DNA of 33,527 bases. Source: Acidobacteriota bacterium (GTDB lineage: Bacteria > Acidobacteriota > Terriglobia > Bryobacterales > Bryobacteraceae). How positions within the stretch are numbered: the first letter of the stretch is position 1; every line of letters starts with the position of its first letter. The notes beneath the pieces were generated by a model that was not told the DNA's origin, ran no database searches, and saw only the letters and a list, made by a program, of their open reading frames with translations. The DNA is taken from NCBI GenBank assembly GCA_016871015.1, contig VFZX01000038.1, positions 1 to 33,527 on the forward strand. The letters run 5' to 3'. Both the position numbers and the translations under genes were made by a program. Below are positions 15,227 through 23,237 of this stretch, piece after piece.

Positions 15227-16423
15227 ATGCGCAGAAGAGAGATGTTGTATGCAGCGGGCGGCGGACTGCTTTCGCCCGCGTCCCTGGCCGCGATGCAGGT
15301 GGGACGCGCAGCGCCGTCCTCGTCGAAAAAGATCCGGCTGGGCATCGTGGGCGGCGGGTTCGGCACGCAGTTCTCGTTCCACGAACATCCCAACTGCACC
15401 GTCACCGCGGTCACCGATCTGCGTGCCGACCGCCGCGCCCGAATGCAGCAGGTGTTCCGGTGCGACACCGCGTATCCATCGTATGAGGAGATGCTCAAGC
15501 AGGAGAAGCGGCTCGACGCCGTCGCCATCTTTTCCGGCGCGCTCGACCATGTGAAGCACGTCGAGGCGGCAATGAACCGCGGACTGCACGTGTATTGCGC
15601 CGTTCCGACCTGCCAGACGCTGGATGAGGCGGCGCGGCTCAAGTCCGTTGTGGAGCGCACGGGGCTCAAGTACATGCTCGGCGAGACGAGCTACTACCGG
15701 CCGGGCTGCATCCACGCCCGCCACTTGCATGACTCGGGTGCGCTCGGCGAGATCTTCTATTCCGAGATCAACTACTACCATGACCGCGGTGATCTGGGCG
15801 AGCTTGTCGAGAACAAGAAGACGCGTTTCTACGAGCCTGATGGCTCACGGTCCTGGCGCTGGGGACTCGCGCCCATGCAGTACCCCACACACTGCCTCGG
15901 ATTCGTGGTGGGTGTGACGCGCGAGCGGATCCGGTCGGTGTCGGCGCTCGGATGGGGGTCGCAGCATCCGTACTTGACGGAGAACCGGTACAAGAATCCG
16001 TATTGGAACGAGAGCGCGTTGATGGAGACGGACAAGGGCCACATGGTCCGCTGCAACGTCTTCTGGCTGGTGGGTGAGGATGGTGAGCGCGCCAATTGGT
16101 ACGGGTCGAACGGGACGCTGTACATGGCCAACACCGGCCGGCATGGCGACCTGTTCCAGAAGCGGCTGTCCAAGGCCGAGGCGGTGAAGTATCCGGACTA
16201 CCTGCAGGACAAGATGATCCCGCCGTCCATGCGCCATGCGTCGGGACACGGCGGGTCGCATGTGTTTTTGTCGGCGGAGTTCATCAATGCGTTGGTGGAG
16301 GATCGCAAGCCGGTGATCGATGTTTATGATGCGCTGGCGATGATGGTTCCCGGGATCATCGCGCACCAGTCGGCGTTGAAGGGTGGGGAGCGGATGAAGG
16401 TCCCCTCGTTCGACAAGGCATAG
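15227..16423 (+). CDS. Tat-exported Gfo/Idh/MocA-family oxidoreductase
   Basis: 398 residues. The N-terminus MRRREMLYAAGGGLLSPASLAA is a twin-arginine-type signal. The NAD(P)-binding Rossmann motif LGIVGGGFGTQF lies at about residues 38-49, and the catalytic-region pattern of the family, VYCAVPTCQTLDEAARL (related to the EKP motif but lacking its Lys), follows near residues 124-140. Members oxidise or reduce sugars and related polyols with NAD(P), and secreted Tat forms are common in Acidobacteria and Planctomycetes that handle glycans. The Lys of the usual EKP motif is replaced (CAVPTC), so the chemistry may differ from classic members. It is divergent from the sugar dehydrogenase; the acyl-CoA synthetase pseudogene follows after 25 nt. 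Confidence 0.85.
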   Translation: MRRREMLYAAGGGLLSPASLAAMQVGRAAPSSSKKIRLGIVGGGFGTQFSFHEHPNCTVTAVTDLRADRRARMQQVFRCDTAYPSYEEMLKQEKRLDAVAIFSGALDHVKHVEAAMNRGLHVYCAVPTCQTLDEAARLKSVVERTGLKYMLGETSYYRPGCIHARHLHDSGALGEIFYSEINYYHDRGDLGELVENKKTRFYEPDGSRSWRWGLAPMQYPTHCLGFVVGVTRERIRSVSALGWGSQHPYLTENRYKNPYWNESALMETDKGHMVRCNVFWLVGEDGERANWYGSNGTLYMANTGRHGDLFQKRLSKAEAVKYPDYLQDKMIPPSMRHASGHGGSHVFLSAEFINALVEDRKPVIDVYDALAMMVPGIIAHQSALKGGERMKVPSFDKA

Positions 16424-16429
16424 CTCGTA

Positions 16430-16435
16430 TAGAAT
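16430..16435 (+). promoter_or_regulatory. -10-like hexamer for the acyl-CoA synthetase gene
   Basis: TAGAAT (5 of 6 to consensus) ends 13 nt before the ATG at 16449, with no Shine-Dalgarno sequence between. Confidence 0.35.
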
Positions 16436-16448
16436 ACTCGGAACCAAT

Positions 16449-17965
16449 ATGCTGCTGCACGACTACCTGAACTACTTCGCCATCCGCCAGCCCGACGCGG
16501 AATTCGCCTGCCAGTCCGAACGCGCGGTCACCTGGAGCCAGGCGCTCGCCGAGGTCAATCGCCTGGCCCACGCAATGACCGCGGCTGGACTCGCTCAGGG
16601 CGCCCGCTTCGGAATCCTGGCGAAGAACTGCATCGAGTATCCGCTACTGTACCTGGCGGCGTCGAAGGCTGGAGCAGTGCCCGTACCGTTGAACTACCGG
16701 ATCACGGCGGCGGATTGGGAATTCATTCTTAGCGATTCCGGCTGCGCCGTGGTGTTTGCGGCGAACGAGTATGCGCCTCAGCTCGGCGGGTCGAGAGCGG
16801 TGATTCCCATCGAATCCCTCGCAAGCTGGGCGTCCGCGCATCCAACGGCGGAGCCCGCCTGCAACGCGCGGGAGGACAGCCTGCTGATCCAGATGTACAC
16901 GAGCGGGACCACGGGCCGGCCCAAGGGCGCGATGCTCACGCAGTCGAACCTGACGTCCCAGGTCGTGCAGTTGACCAGTGGATTCGAGATGCCCCGCGGC
17001 CGGACTCTGATGGTGGCGCCGCTTATCATATCGCGGCGGTAGCCGTCGCCTTTACCGCGGTTGCGGTGGGCGGGAGTCTCTATATCCAGGAGAACTTCGT
17101 TCCCTCGGAAGTGGTGCGTGCGCTGAGCGAAGACCGGATCGCGTTCGCGCTGCTCGTTCCGGCGATGATCCAGGCATGCCTGGTCGCCGTGCCAGATGCG
17201 GGCGCGCGCAGCTATCCGGAGCTGCGATTCATCGGCTACGGTGCGTCGCCGATCGCCGAGGCCACCTTACGCCGTGCGATGGAAGCGTTCCGCTGCGGCT
17301 TCTCGCAGGGTTTCGGCATGACGGAGACCAGCGGCGCGGTGACCGTGTTGTCGCCCGACGATCACCAACGCGGTGTCACCGATCGTCCGGAGCTGCTGCT
17401 GTCGGCGGGCCGGGCGGCCTTGGGCACGGAGATGCGTGTGGTCGACCTGGATGATCAGCCTGTTCCTCCGGGCACGTTCGGCGAGATCTGCACCCGGGGT
17501 CCGCAGGTCATGGTGGGCTATTGGAACCAGCCCGGTGCGAGCGCCGAAGCTCTGCGCGGCGGCTGGATGCACACGGGCGACGCGGGCCGGATGGACGCGG
17601 AAGGCTACGTGTTCATTGAAGACCGCATCAAGGACATGATCGTCTCCGGTGGCGAGAACATCTATCCGCGCGAAGTGGAAGAGGTGCTGTTCGGGCATCC
17701 GGCTGTGGCCGATGCCGCGGCCATCGGGATCCCGCATGAGAAGTGGGGCGAGACCATCAAGGCGTTCGTGGTCCTGAAGCCTGGCGCCACAGCGACGGCC
17801 GAGGAGATGCTCGCCCATTGCCGGACACGGCTGGGCGGGTACCGGTGTCCCAGCTCGGTGGACTTCCTGCCAACGCTTCCGAGAAACCCAAGCGGCAAGG
17901 TCTTGAAGAAAGACCTCCGCGAACCCTATTGGAGGGGCCACACGCGGCGCGTATCCGGATCGTGA
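16449..17965 (+). pseudogene. Acyl-CoA synthetase (AMP-forming), broken by a single-base deletion
   Basis: The first frame (16449-17042) carries the N-terminal part, including the ATP/AMP motif MYTSGTTGRPKGAM near residue 150. It then runs out of frame at VAPLIISRR-stop. The other frame picks up exactly at the expected APL-YHIAA position and continues to 17965 with YGASPIAEA, GFGMTET, GYVFIEDRIKDMIVSGGENIYPRE and the C-terminal RNPSGKVLKKDLR. Inserting one T in the run at 17023-17024 (CTTATCAT to CTTTATCAT) restores APLYHIAA, so a one-base deletion is the whole defect. The intact protein would be ~505 residues and activate a carboxylic acid to its CoA thioester; the substrate is unknown. Everything else is well preserved, so the break is either very recent or a sequencing error. 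Confidence 0.88.
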
Positions 17966-17975
17966 GGAAGGAACA

Positions 17976-18004
17976 TTGCTGCACGAGGTTGGGAACACTA
18001 TGAT
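17976..18004 (+). promoter_or_regulatory. Promoter of the nitrilase-amidohydrolase operon
   Basis: TTGCTG (17976-17981) and TATGAT (17999-18004) are separated by exactly 17 bp, a standard sigma-70-type layout. The -10 ends 8 nt before the GTG at 18013, so the mRNA would start at or next to the start codon. Confidence 0.5.
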
Positions 18005-18012
18005 GGTGTGAG

Positions 18013-19041
18013 GTGAAACGGCGCACTCTTCTGACTGGACCGGCGGCGGCGTTCGCGGCGACCCGCGTGAGCCGGTCCGGATCCCCGCCTCGCAAGGTGA
18101 TCACCGGCACCGCGATGCAGGCGTATTGGGTCACACATCCGGGACTGCAAGCGCGGCTGAATGAACTCACCGCGACCGTTGATCAGATGGCGCGGGAATC
18201 CAAGCGGCTGTACGGCCGTGGGCTCGACCTGGCGATCCTTCCTGAGGCAGCGATCACCGGTGAAGTGGGAACCGAGGCGCTCGCCCGCTCATTTCCGTTC
18301 GCCGGACCCATTAGCGAGACATTCGGCCGCGTGGCACGGGAACACCGCTGCTACATCGTGGTCCCCACCTACCTCCGCGAAGCGGACGACCCGCCCCGTT
18401 GCTCGAACGCCGCCATACTCCTGGATCGCACGGGCAAGCCGGCAGGAACCTACCGCAAAGTCCACCTGGTGGTTTCAGGCGATGGCCGGACCATGGAGGG
18501 CGGCGCCACCCCCGGCCGCGATCATCCCGTGTTCGACTGCGACTTCGGCAAGCTCGGCATCCAGATCTGCTACGACATGGAGTTCGACGGCGGATGGCGG
18601 ACTCTGGCGGCCAAGGGCGCCGAGATCATCGCCTGGCCCACGCAATCGCCGCAGACCGCACATCCGGCCGCGCGCGCCGCCGAGCACCGCTGCTACATCG
18701 TGTCGAGCACCTGGCGCAACAATGCTTCGATCTTCGAGCCGACCGGGAAGATCACTGCGCAGATCAAGGCGCCCTCCCAGGTGCTGGTTCAGGAGATCGA
18801 CCTCAGCTACGCGATCCTGCCTTGGAGCTCGAAGCTCCGCAAGGGCGAGGCGCTCCGGGAAAAGTACGGAGCCAAGGTGGGATTCCGTTATTACGAAGAC
18901 GAGGACTGCGGTATCTTCTGGTCGAACGACCCGAAAATTCCAGTGCGTGAGATGGTCCAGGCGCTGGGGGTCCTCGAAGCCGAAGACGAGCTCACCCGCG
19001 TGCGCGAGGCGTACCGGCGCGCTGGCGTTCCCGAAGCGTAA
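18013..19041 (+). CDS. Carbon-nitrogen hydrolase (nitrilase superfamily), Tat-type signal
   Basis: 342 residues beginning MKRRTLLTG, a twin-arginine-like export signal. The catalytic triad of the nitrilase superfamily is in place: Glu78 in LPEAA, Lys149 in YRKVHL and Cys186 in ICYDMEF. It should hydrolyse a non-peptide C-N bond, such as an amide or N-carbamoyl compound; the substrate cannot be named. The GTG start is unusual, but it directly precedes the twin-arginine stretch and lies 8 nt after the -10 box. It heads a tight operon: the amidohydrolase starts 3 nt after its stop. Confidence 0.85.
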   Translation: MKRRTLLTGPAAAFAATRVSRSGSPPRKVITGTAMQAYWVTHPGLQARLNELTATVDQMARESKRLYGRGLDLAILPEAAITGEVGTEALARSFPFAGPISETFGRVAREHRCYIVVPTYLREADDPPRCSNAAILLDRTGKPAGTYRKVHLVVSGDGRTMEGGATPGRDHPVFDCDFGKLGIQICYDMEFDGGWRTLAAKGAEIIAWPTQSPQTAHPAARAAEHRCYIVSSTWRNNASIFEPTGKITAQIKAPSQVLVQEIDLSYAILPWSSKLRKGEALREKYGAKVGFRYYEDEDCGIFWSNDPKIPVREMVQALGVLEAEDELTRVREAYRRAGVPEA

Positions 19042-19044
19042 GCC

Positions 19045-19908
19045 ATGCTCCACCGCCGCGCCTTCTTGGGCTCCGCCGCGGCGGGACTCGCCTACCTCGC
19101 CCACGGCCAGCAGGCCAAGTTCCGGATCTGGGACATCCACTGCCATCTCTACAACACGCCCGGCGACACGCCCGAGAAGAAGATGGAAGTGCTCATCCGG
19201 TGCGCGGACCGCTTGGGGATCGAGCGTCTCATCCTGTCGCAGGGATACTCGTCCGCCCTTCACCCAACGCCGGACCAGCTCCGCGAAGAGAACGACCGTG
19301 TGATGCGCGCTGTCCGCGCGTTCCCGGACCGGGCCTTTGGCTCCGTCTACCTGAGTCCGAGCCACCTCGAGTTCAGCCTCGCCGAGTTCGACCGCTGCGT
19401 CCGCGACGGACCCATGGTGGGCGTCGGCGAGCTGGAAGCCGACAAGCGCTGCAATTCGCCAGAGCTCGACCCGATCGTCGAGCGCGCCATCGCGATGCAC
19501 GCACCGATCGTGCAGCACACCTGGATGAAGGCCGATGGCAACGAGCCCGGCGAGTCGACACCCTATGACCTGGTGGAACTCGCCAAGCGCCATCCGCGAG
19601 CCAATTTCATCTGCGCCCATACAGGAGGCGACTGGGAGCGCGGGATCCGCATCCTGCGCGAAGCGAAGAACGTGCTGGCCGAGGTGGCGGGCCTCGATCC
19701 TGTATCGGGCGTGGTCGAGATGGCGGTGCGCGAGCTGGGCGCCGAACGTGTGGTCTACGGGAGCGACGTCGGCGGCAGGAGCTTCGCGTCCCAGGCCGCC
19801 AAGGTGCTGGGAGCCGGCATTCCGGATTCAGCCAAGGAACTGGTGCTGGGCGGGAATCTGCGCCGCCTGTTCGCGCCCGCCCTCCGCGCCAAGGGATATC
19901 CGGTGTGA
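19045..19908 (+). CDS. Amidohydrolase (amidohydrolase_2 family), Tat-type signal
   Basis: 287 residues. MLHRRAFLGSAAAGLAYLAHG is a twin-arginine signal. The metal-dependent TIM-barrel hydrolase follows, with Asp30-Ile-His32-Cys-His34 (DxHxH) at its start, a QHTW strand mid-protein, FICAHTGGDW and the acidic residue of YGSDVGG near residue 233. The NLRRLF end matches the conserved NARRLF tail of this family, which includes decarboxylases and hydrolases. Its stop overlaps the GTG of the next gene by 4 nt. With the nitrilase-type enzyme upstream it may form an exported pathway for an amide or cyclic substrate; this is inferred from linkage only. Confidence 0.85.
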   Translation: MLHRRAFLGSAAAGLAYLAHGQQAKFRIWDIHCHLYNTPGDTPEKKMEVLIRCADRLGIERLILSQGYSSALHPTPDQLREENDRVMRAVRAFPDRAFGSVYLSPSHLEFSLAEFDRCVRDGPMVGVGELEADKRCNSPELDPIVERAIAMHAPIVQHTWMKADGNEPGESTPYDLVELAKRHPRANFICAHTGGDWERGIRILREAKNVLAEVAGLDPVSGVVEMAVRELGAERVVYGSDVGGRSFASQAAKVLGAGIPDSAKELVLGGNLRRLFAPALRAKGYPV

Positions 19909-20684
19909 TCACCGACACGAACGTCACGCTGTCCCGCTGGCCATTCCGCCGGTTGGACGCGGAGGAGACGCCCGTGCTGGTGGCGCAGTTGCGGCAGGCG
20001 GGTGTCACGCAGGCATGGGCATCGAGCTTCGACGCGCTGCTGCACCGCGACATCGGCTCGGTCAACGCGCGGCTCGCCGACGAGTGCCGCAGGCACGGAT
20101 CCGGACTCTTGCTTCCGTTCGGCGCCGTGAATCCGAAACTGCCGGATTGGCAGGAAGACCTGCGCCGCTGCGCGGAGGACTTCCGCATGGCGGGGATCCG
20201 CCTGTATCCGAACTACCATGGCTACGCGCTGGCGGATCCAGTCTTCACGGAGTTATTGCGCCTCGCCACCGGATACCGGATGGCCGTGCAGATCGCGGTC
20301 TCGGTGGAGGACGTGCGCACGCAGCATCCGCTCGTGCGTGTGCCGCTGGTGGACCTCGCGCCGTTGCCGGAGACCGTCGAGCGGATCCCCGAGGCGAGGG
20401 TTGTCGTGCTCAACTGGTGGTCCGCGCTCCGGGGCGACAAGCTCCGGCCGTTCGCCAACGCAACCCGGATCTACTTCGATATCGCGACGGTGGAAGGCGT
20501 CGAGGGAATCGCGCGTCTCGCTGAGCGGCTCCCGCCCGGGCTGATCCTCTTCGGAACCAACGCTCCGTTGTTTTCCCTCCAATCGGCCGTGCTCAAAATG
20601 CAAGAGTCAGGACTCGCGGAAGCCACCAAGCGATTGATCTTCGAGACCAACGCGAGCGGGATCACTCGACGGACGCAGCCTTGA
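19905..20684 (+). CDS. Amidohydrolase-like protein lacking the metal ligands (possible pseudoenzyme)
   Basis: 259 residues with the overall pattern of amidohydrolase_2 TIM barrels (AGIRLYPNYHGYAL, QIAVSVEDVRTQHPLV, AVLKMQESGL) and no export signal. The metal site is not conserved. The opening DxHxH is Asp4-Thr-Asn6-Val-Thr8 followed by SRWPF, and the late Asp (YGSD in the partner) is Asn in FGTNAP, near residue 218. It starts at a GTG overlapping the upstream amidohydrolase stop by 4 nt, so the two are co-translated. It may be a non-catalytic partner, or use another mechanism. The upstream protein has a Tat signal and this one does not, which complicates a stable complex unless both are exported together. 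Its end overlaps the convergent glycosyltransferase gene by 23 nt. Confidence 0.75.
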   Translation: MITDTNVTLSRWPFRRLDAEETPVLVAQLRQAGVTQAWASSFDALLHRDIGSVNARLADECRRHGSGLLLPFGAVNPKLPDWQEDLRRCAEDFRMAGIRLYPNYHGYALADPVFTELLRLATGYRMAVQIAVSVEDVRTQHPLVRVPLVDLAPLPETVERIPEARVVVLNWWSALRGDKLRPFANATRIYFDIATVEGVEGIARLAERLPPGLILFGTNAPLFSLQSAVLKMQESGLAEATKRLIFETNASGITRRTQP

Positions 20685-22566
20685 TCACGAGGCCCAACTC
20701 GCGCGGGTCCACGGCGCCCGCGGCCAGGTACCGGTCCAACGCGAAATGGACGGCGAGCGGATCCCCGGCGCCTTCCGGAACGGGGCGCTGGAAGGTGTAG
20801 TCGGCGGAACCATGGAACGTCTCCGGATTCAGCCGGTGCTCTCCGGCCCAGGCTGACAGCGTCACCGGTCCGAGCCGCGAGATGACGCTGGCAGCGACGT
20901 GCAGATCCACGGTCAGGGTCCGGGCTCCGGACTGTGCCGGAAAGAGCAGGGCGAAACGCCCGCGGGTCCAGCGCCAGACTCCCTGCTCGATCTCATGGAC
21001 TCCAACGAATTGCGCCCCGTGCGCAGGATTTCCCGCCTCGAGTTTCGCGAACTTCGGAGGAGCGAACCGCGGCGGTGACGGCGGCAGATCCCAAAGCTCC
21101 GCGAAAATGCGCCCGGTCCGCTCGCGGAACACCATGGGTTCAACCGGATATCCAGCAAGGGCCAGCGCGCGGTGGAATCCACCGTAGGGCTTCGGGAAAA
21201 ACGTGCCCGACGCGGAGTTGGTGAGAAAGAGGCCTCCCTGGCCAACCGCCACTCCCCAGTGCGAGTCGAAGTCCTCGCGCGTGCGGAGCCTTGTGTCTGA
21301 CAGCACGAACAGGCTGTTCTGCAAGCCCCAGTCGAGGATCCTCGTCTCGCGCCCCGCCTGTTTCGATTCCAGATGCTGCTTCACGTCGAGAATCGCCGAC
21401 GACCACTGCCCGATGCCGCCGGTGGCCCGCAACCCCGCATGCGCCTGGTAGTGCCAGCTCAGGCACACGGCCGTGTACAGTCCGGCTGCCGCCAGCGCCA
21501 CGAGCCGCGGAGCTGCTGTCCACCCGAGCGCAGCAACCGCGGCAGCCAGGGGCAATGCGGGGACGAAATGATGTTCCGCGACGGGGAGGCGCGAAAAGAA
21601 CAAGAATCCGTAAAAAATCGCGAGCGCGACCGCCGCTCCCCGCGCTGCACCGGACTTCCGCAGGGACCACAACCAGCCCAGAACCAGGACAACAGCAGGG
21701 AAAAAGACCTGCCACTGAGGAACCGGCCCTCCGCCCCAGATCGAGCGATACTCGCGTCCGCAGACGAGCGACTCGGCCCACATGGCGGCGCGTGGCCCGA
21801 GCCGGTCCGTCCAGCTTCCGGCCTGCGAGAACATCCCAACGGCCTCGAACGTGCCGAACCCCGACACCGCCTGATAGATCAGGAACGGAGTCGCGCCGAC
21901 AACGGATCCTGCCGCAACGAGTCCCACGTGCCTGGGATTCGCGCGAACCCACCCGATCAGCCCCGGACTCCAGCCAACCGCCCCTGCCGCAGCGATCCAT
22001 AGAAAATTGGCGCGCGCCCAAACTGCAAGTCCGAGCGTCACTCCGGCCACGAAGGCACGGGTTGCGCCCGGAACCTCACCGTACCGCGTTACGGCGATGC
22101 AGACCAAGCCCAGCGCCCCGATCCAGCCCGCGACGGCGCCATTGTCGAACACCGTGTGGCCGGCCAGGCTTGGGCTAACGGCCATCAACAAAGCTGGCGC
22201 AGGTCCGAACATCCGGCCGATGCCGTACACTCCCAACACCGCCCAGAACACTCCAACGGCACGGACCACTCCCGCTCCGGTCCCAAACAGAGCCATGGCG
22301 GGGATCGCCAGGTATTCCTTCAGCGCGCCCACGTAGCGCACTGTCATCAGCGGAAAGCAACGCCCGCCCACACACTGCCAAGTATCCGGATCCTGGGGCA
22401 GGGGAAGAATCGCTGGGGAGTTGCGCATTTGCGCACCCCCCAGCACCATGAGAGCTTCGTCATACTGCAGTCCGCTGCCTGGGGCGATCGCCACCGCGCA
22501 AAGCACCAAGTAGATGCCACACGCCGCAAGGATCCACCACCGGGACGCGAACCGCGACTGGATCAC
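20662..22566 (-). CDS. GT39/ArnT-like membrane glycosyltransferase with C-terminal soluble domain
   Basis: 634 residues. The N-terminal ~370 contain about nine membrane segments, with the acidic pair of GT-C glycosyltransferases in the first periplasmic loop (LQYDEALMVLGG, near residues 33-44). The C-terminal ~240 residues are soluble and probably periplasmic. Such enzymes transfer sugars from polyprenyl-phosphate donors to proteins or lipids at the periplasmic face. It starts at a GTG two bases after the stop of the VOC gene, so the two are cotranscribed. Its 3' end overlaps the amidohydrolase-like gene by 23 nt on the other strand. Assignment to GT39 rather than another GT-C family is by pattern only. 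Confidence 0.7.
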   Translation of the reverse strand: MIQSRFASRWWILAACGIYLVLCAVAIAPGSGLQYDEALMVLGGAQMRNSPAILPLPQDPDTWQCVGGRCFPLMTVRYVGALKEYLAIPAMALFGTGAGVVRAVGVFWAVLGVYGIGRMFGPAPALLMAVSPSLAGHTVFDNGAVAGWIGALGLVCIAVTRYGEVPGATRAFVAGVTLGLAVWARANFLWIAAAGAVGWSPGLIGWVRANPRHVGLVAAGSVVGATPFLIYQAVSGFGTFEAVGMFSQAGSWTDRLGPRAAMWAESLVCGREYRSIWGGGPVPQWQVFFPAVVLVLGWLWSLRKSGAARGAAVALAIFYGFLFFSRLPVAEHHFVPALPLAAAVAALGWTAAPRLVALAAAGLYTAVCLSWHYQAHAGLRATGGIGQWSSAILDVKQHLESKQAGRETRILDWGLQNSLFVLSDTRLRTREDFDSHWGVAVGQGGLFLTNSASGTFFPKPYGGFHRALALAGYPVEPMVFRERTGRIFAELWDLPPSPPRFAPPKFAKLEAGNPAHGAQFVGVHEIEQGVWRWTRGRFALLFPAQSGARTLTVDLHVAASVISRLGPVTLSAWAGEHRLNPETFHGSADYTFQRPVPEGAGDPLAVHFALDRYLAAGAVDPRELGLVIKAASVE

Positions 22567-22568
22567 GC

Positions 22569-23099
22569 CTAGGCGGATGGCGCCCCAGCCGGAGGCGTGT
22601 CACACGGGGCCTGGCCCGCGGCGGCAGCGGCGGCCATGTCCTTCATGAACTTGGCTCCCCGCTTCTTCATTTCCTTGGGATCGACATCTTCAATGTGTGT
22701 CGCCAGCGCCCAGCAGTTGCCGAACGGATCCACCAGGCGGCAATAACGGTCGCCCCAGAACATGTCGGTTGGGGGCATCTGGACGGTGGCACCGGCCTTT
22801 GCAGCCTTCTTGCACGCGGCGTCGCAGTCGGTGGTGTAAATATAGAAATTCACCGGGCTGCCGCCGAGCGTCTTGGCCGACGGACTGCCCATTCCGGGCA
22901 TCTCATCGCCGACCATGATGTGAGAATCGCCGATCAGGATCTCGGCGTGCATCACGGATCCACCCGGCCCGGGCAGCCGCATCAATTCGGTGGCGCCGAA
23001 GGCCTTCTTGCAAAACTTGATAAATTCGGCCGCGCTGGGGACAGCAAGGCCCGGGGTCACGGTGTGATACCCCTTGGGGATGGGTCTGACTTTGGGCAT
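22569..23099 (-). CDS. VOC-superfamily protein (glyoxalase/PhnB-like)
   Basis: 176 residues. It carries the paired beta-alpha-beta-beta-beta modules of vicinal-oxygen-chelate proteins of the PhnB/YvgO type: YHTVTPGLAVPSAAEFIKFCKKAFGATELMR, HAEILIGDSHIMVGDE, VNFYIYTTDCDAACKKAAKAGA and WGDRYCRLVDPFGNCWALATH. Members bind metals and act as glyoxalases, dioxygenases or resistance proteins; no specific function can be assigned. The C-terminal ~25 residues are Ala/Pro-rich and probably disordered. The ATG at 23099 has no Shine-Dalgarno sequence, but a perfect TATAAT ends 10 nt upstream. The membrane glycosyltransferase follows after 2 nt. Confidence 0.85.
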   Translation of the reverse strand: MPKVRPIPKGYHTVTPGLAVPSAAEFIKFCKKAFGATELMRLPGPGGSVMHAEILIGDSHIMVGDEMPGMGSPSAKTLGGSPVNFYIYTTDCDAACKKAAKAGATVQMPPTDMFWGDRYCRLVDPFGNCWALATHIEDVDPKEMKKRGAKFMKDMAAAAAAGQAPCDTPPAGAPSA

Positions 23100-23109
23100 A
23101 GTGAAGAAG

Positions 23110-23115
23110 ATTATA
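23110..23115 (-). promoter_or_regulatory. Perfect -10 box (TATAAT) of the VOC gene
   Basis: On the minus strand TATAAT ends 10 nt before the ATG at 23099, predicting a leader of only a few bases. An AAATT-GCA-AATTT dyad at 23142-23154 lies roughly at -40 to -50 and could be an UP-like or operator site. The rest of the 138-nt divergent gap shows no other feature. Confidence 0.5.
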
Positions 23116-23237
23116 GCCGGTCAGAAGTCCAAACGCGCACCAAATTGCAAATTTCTTGGCGTGCAGGCGGTGTTCGACGTCCGGATGCGGCACTTAAGGA
23201 GTGTAACCGGTTTGCCGCCAAGCGCATCCGAACAGGC

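Noticed and set aside
18475-19620. 381-codon open frame opposite the nitrilase and amidohydrolase genes
   Set aside because: It spans two well-supported genes in the other direction and has no recognisable motif.
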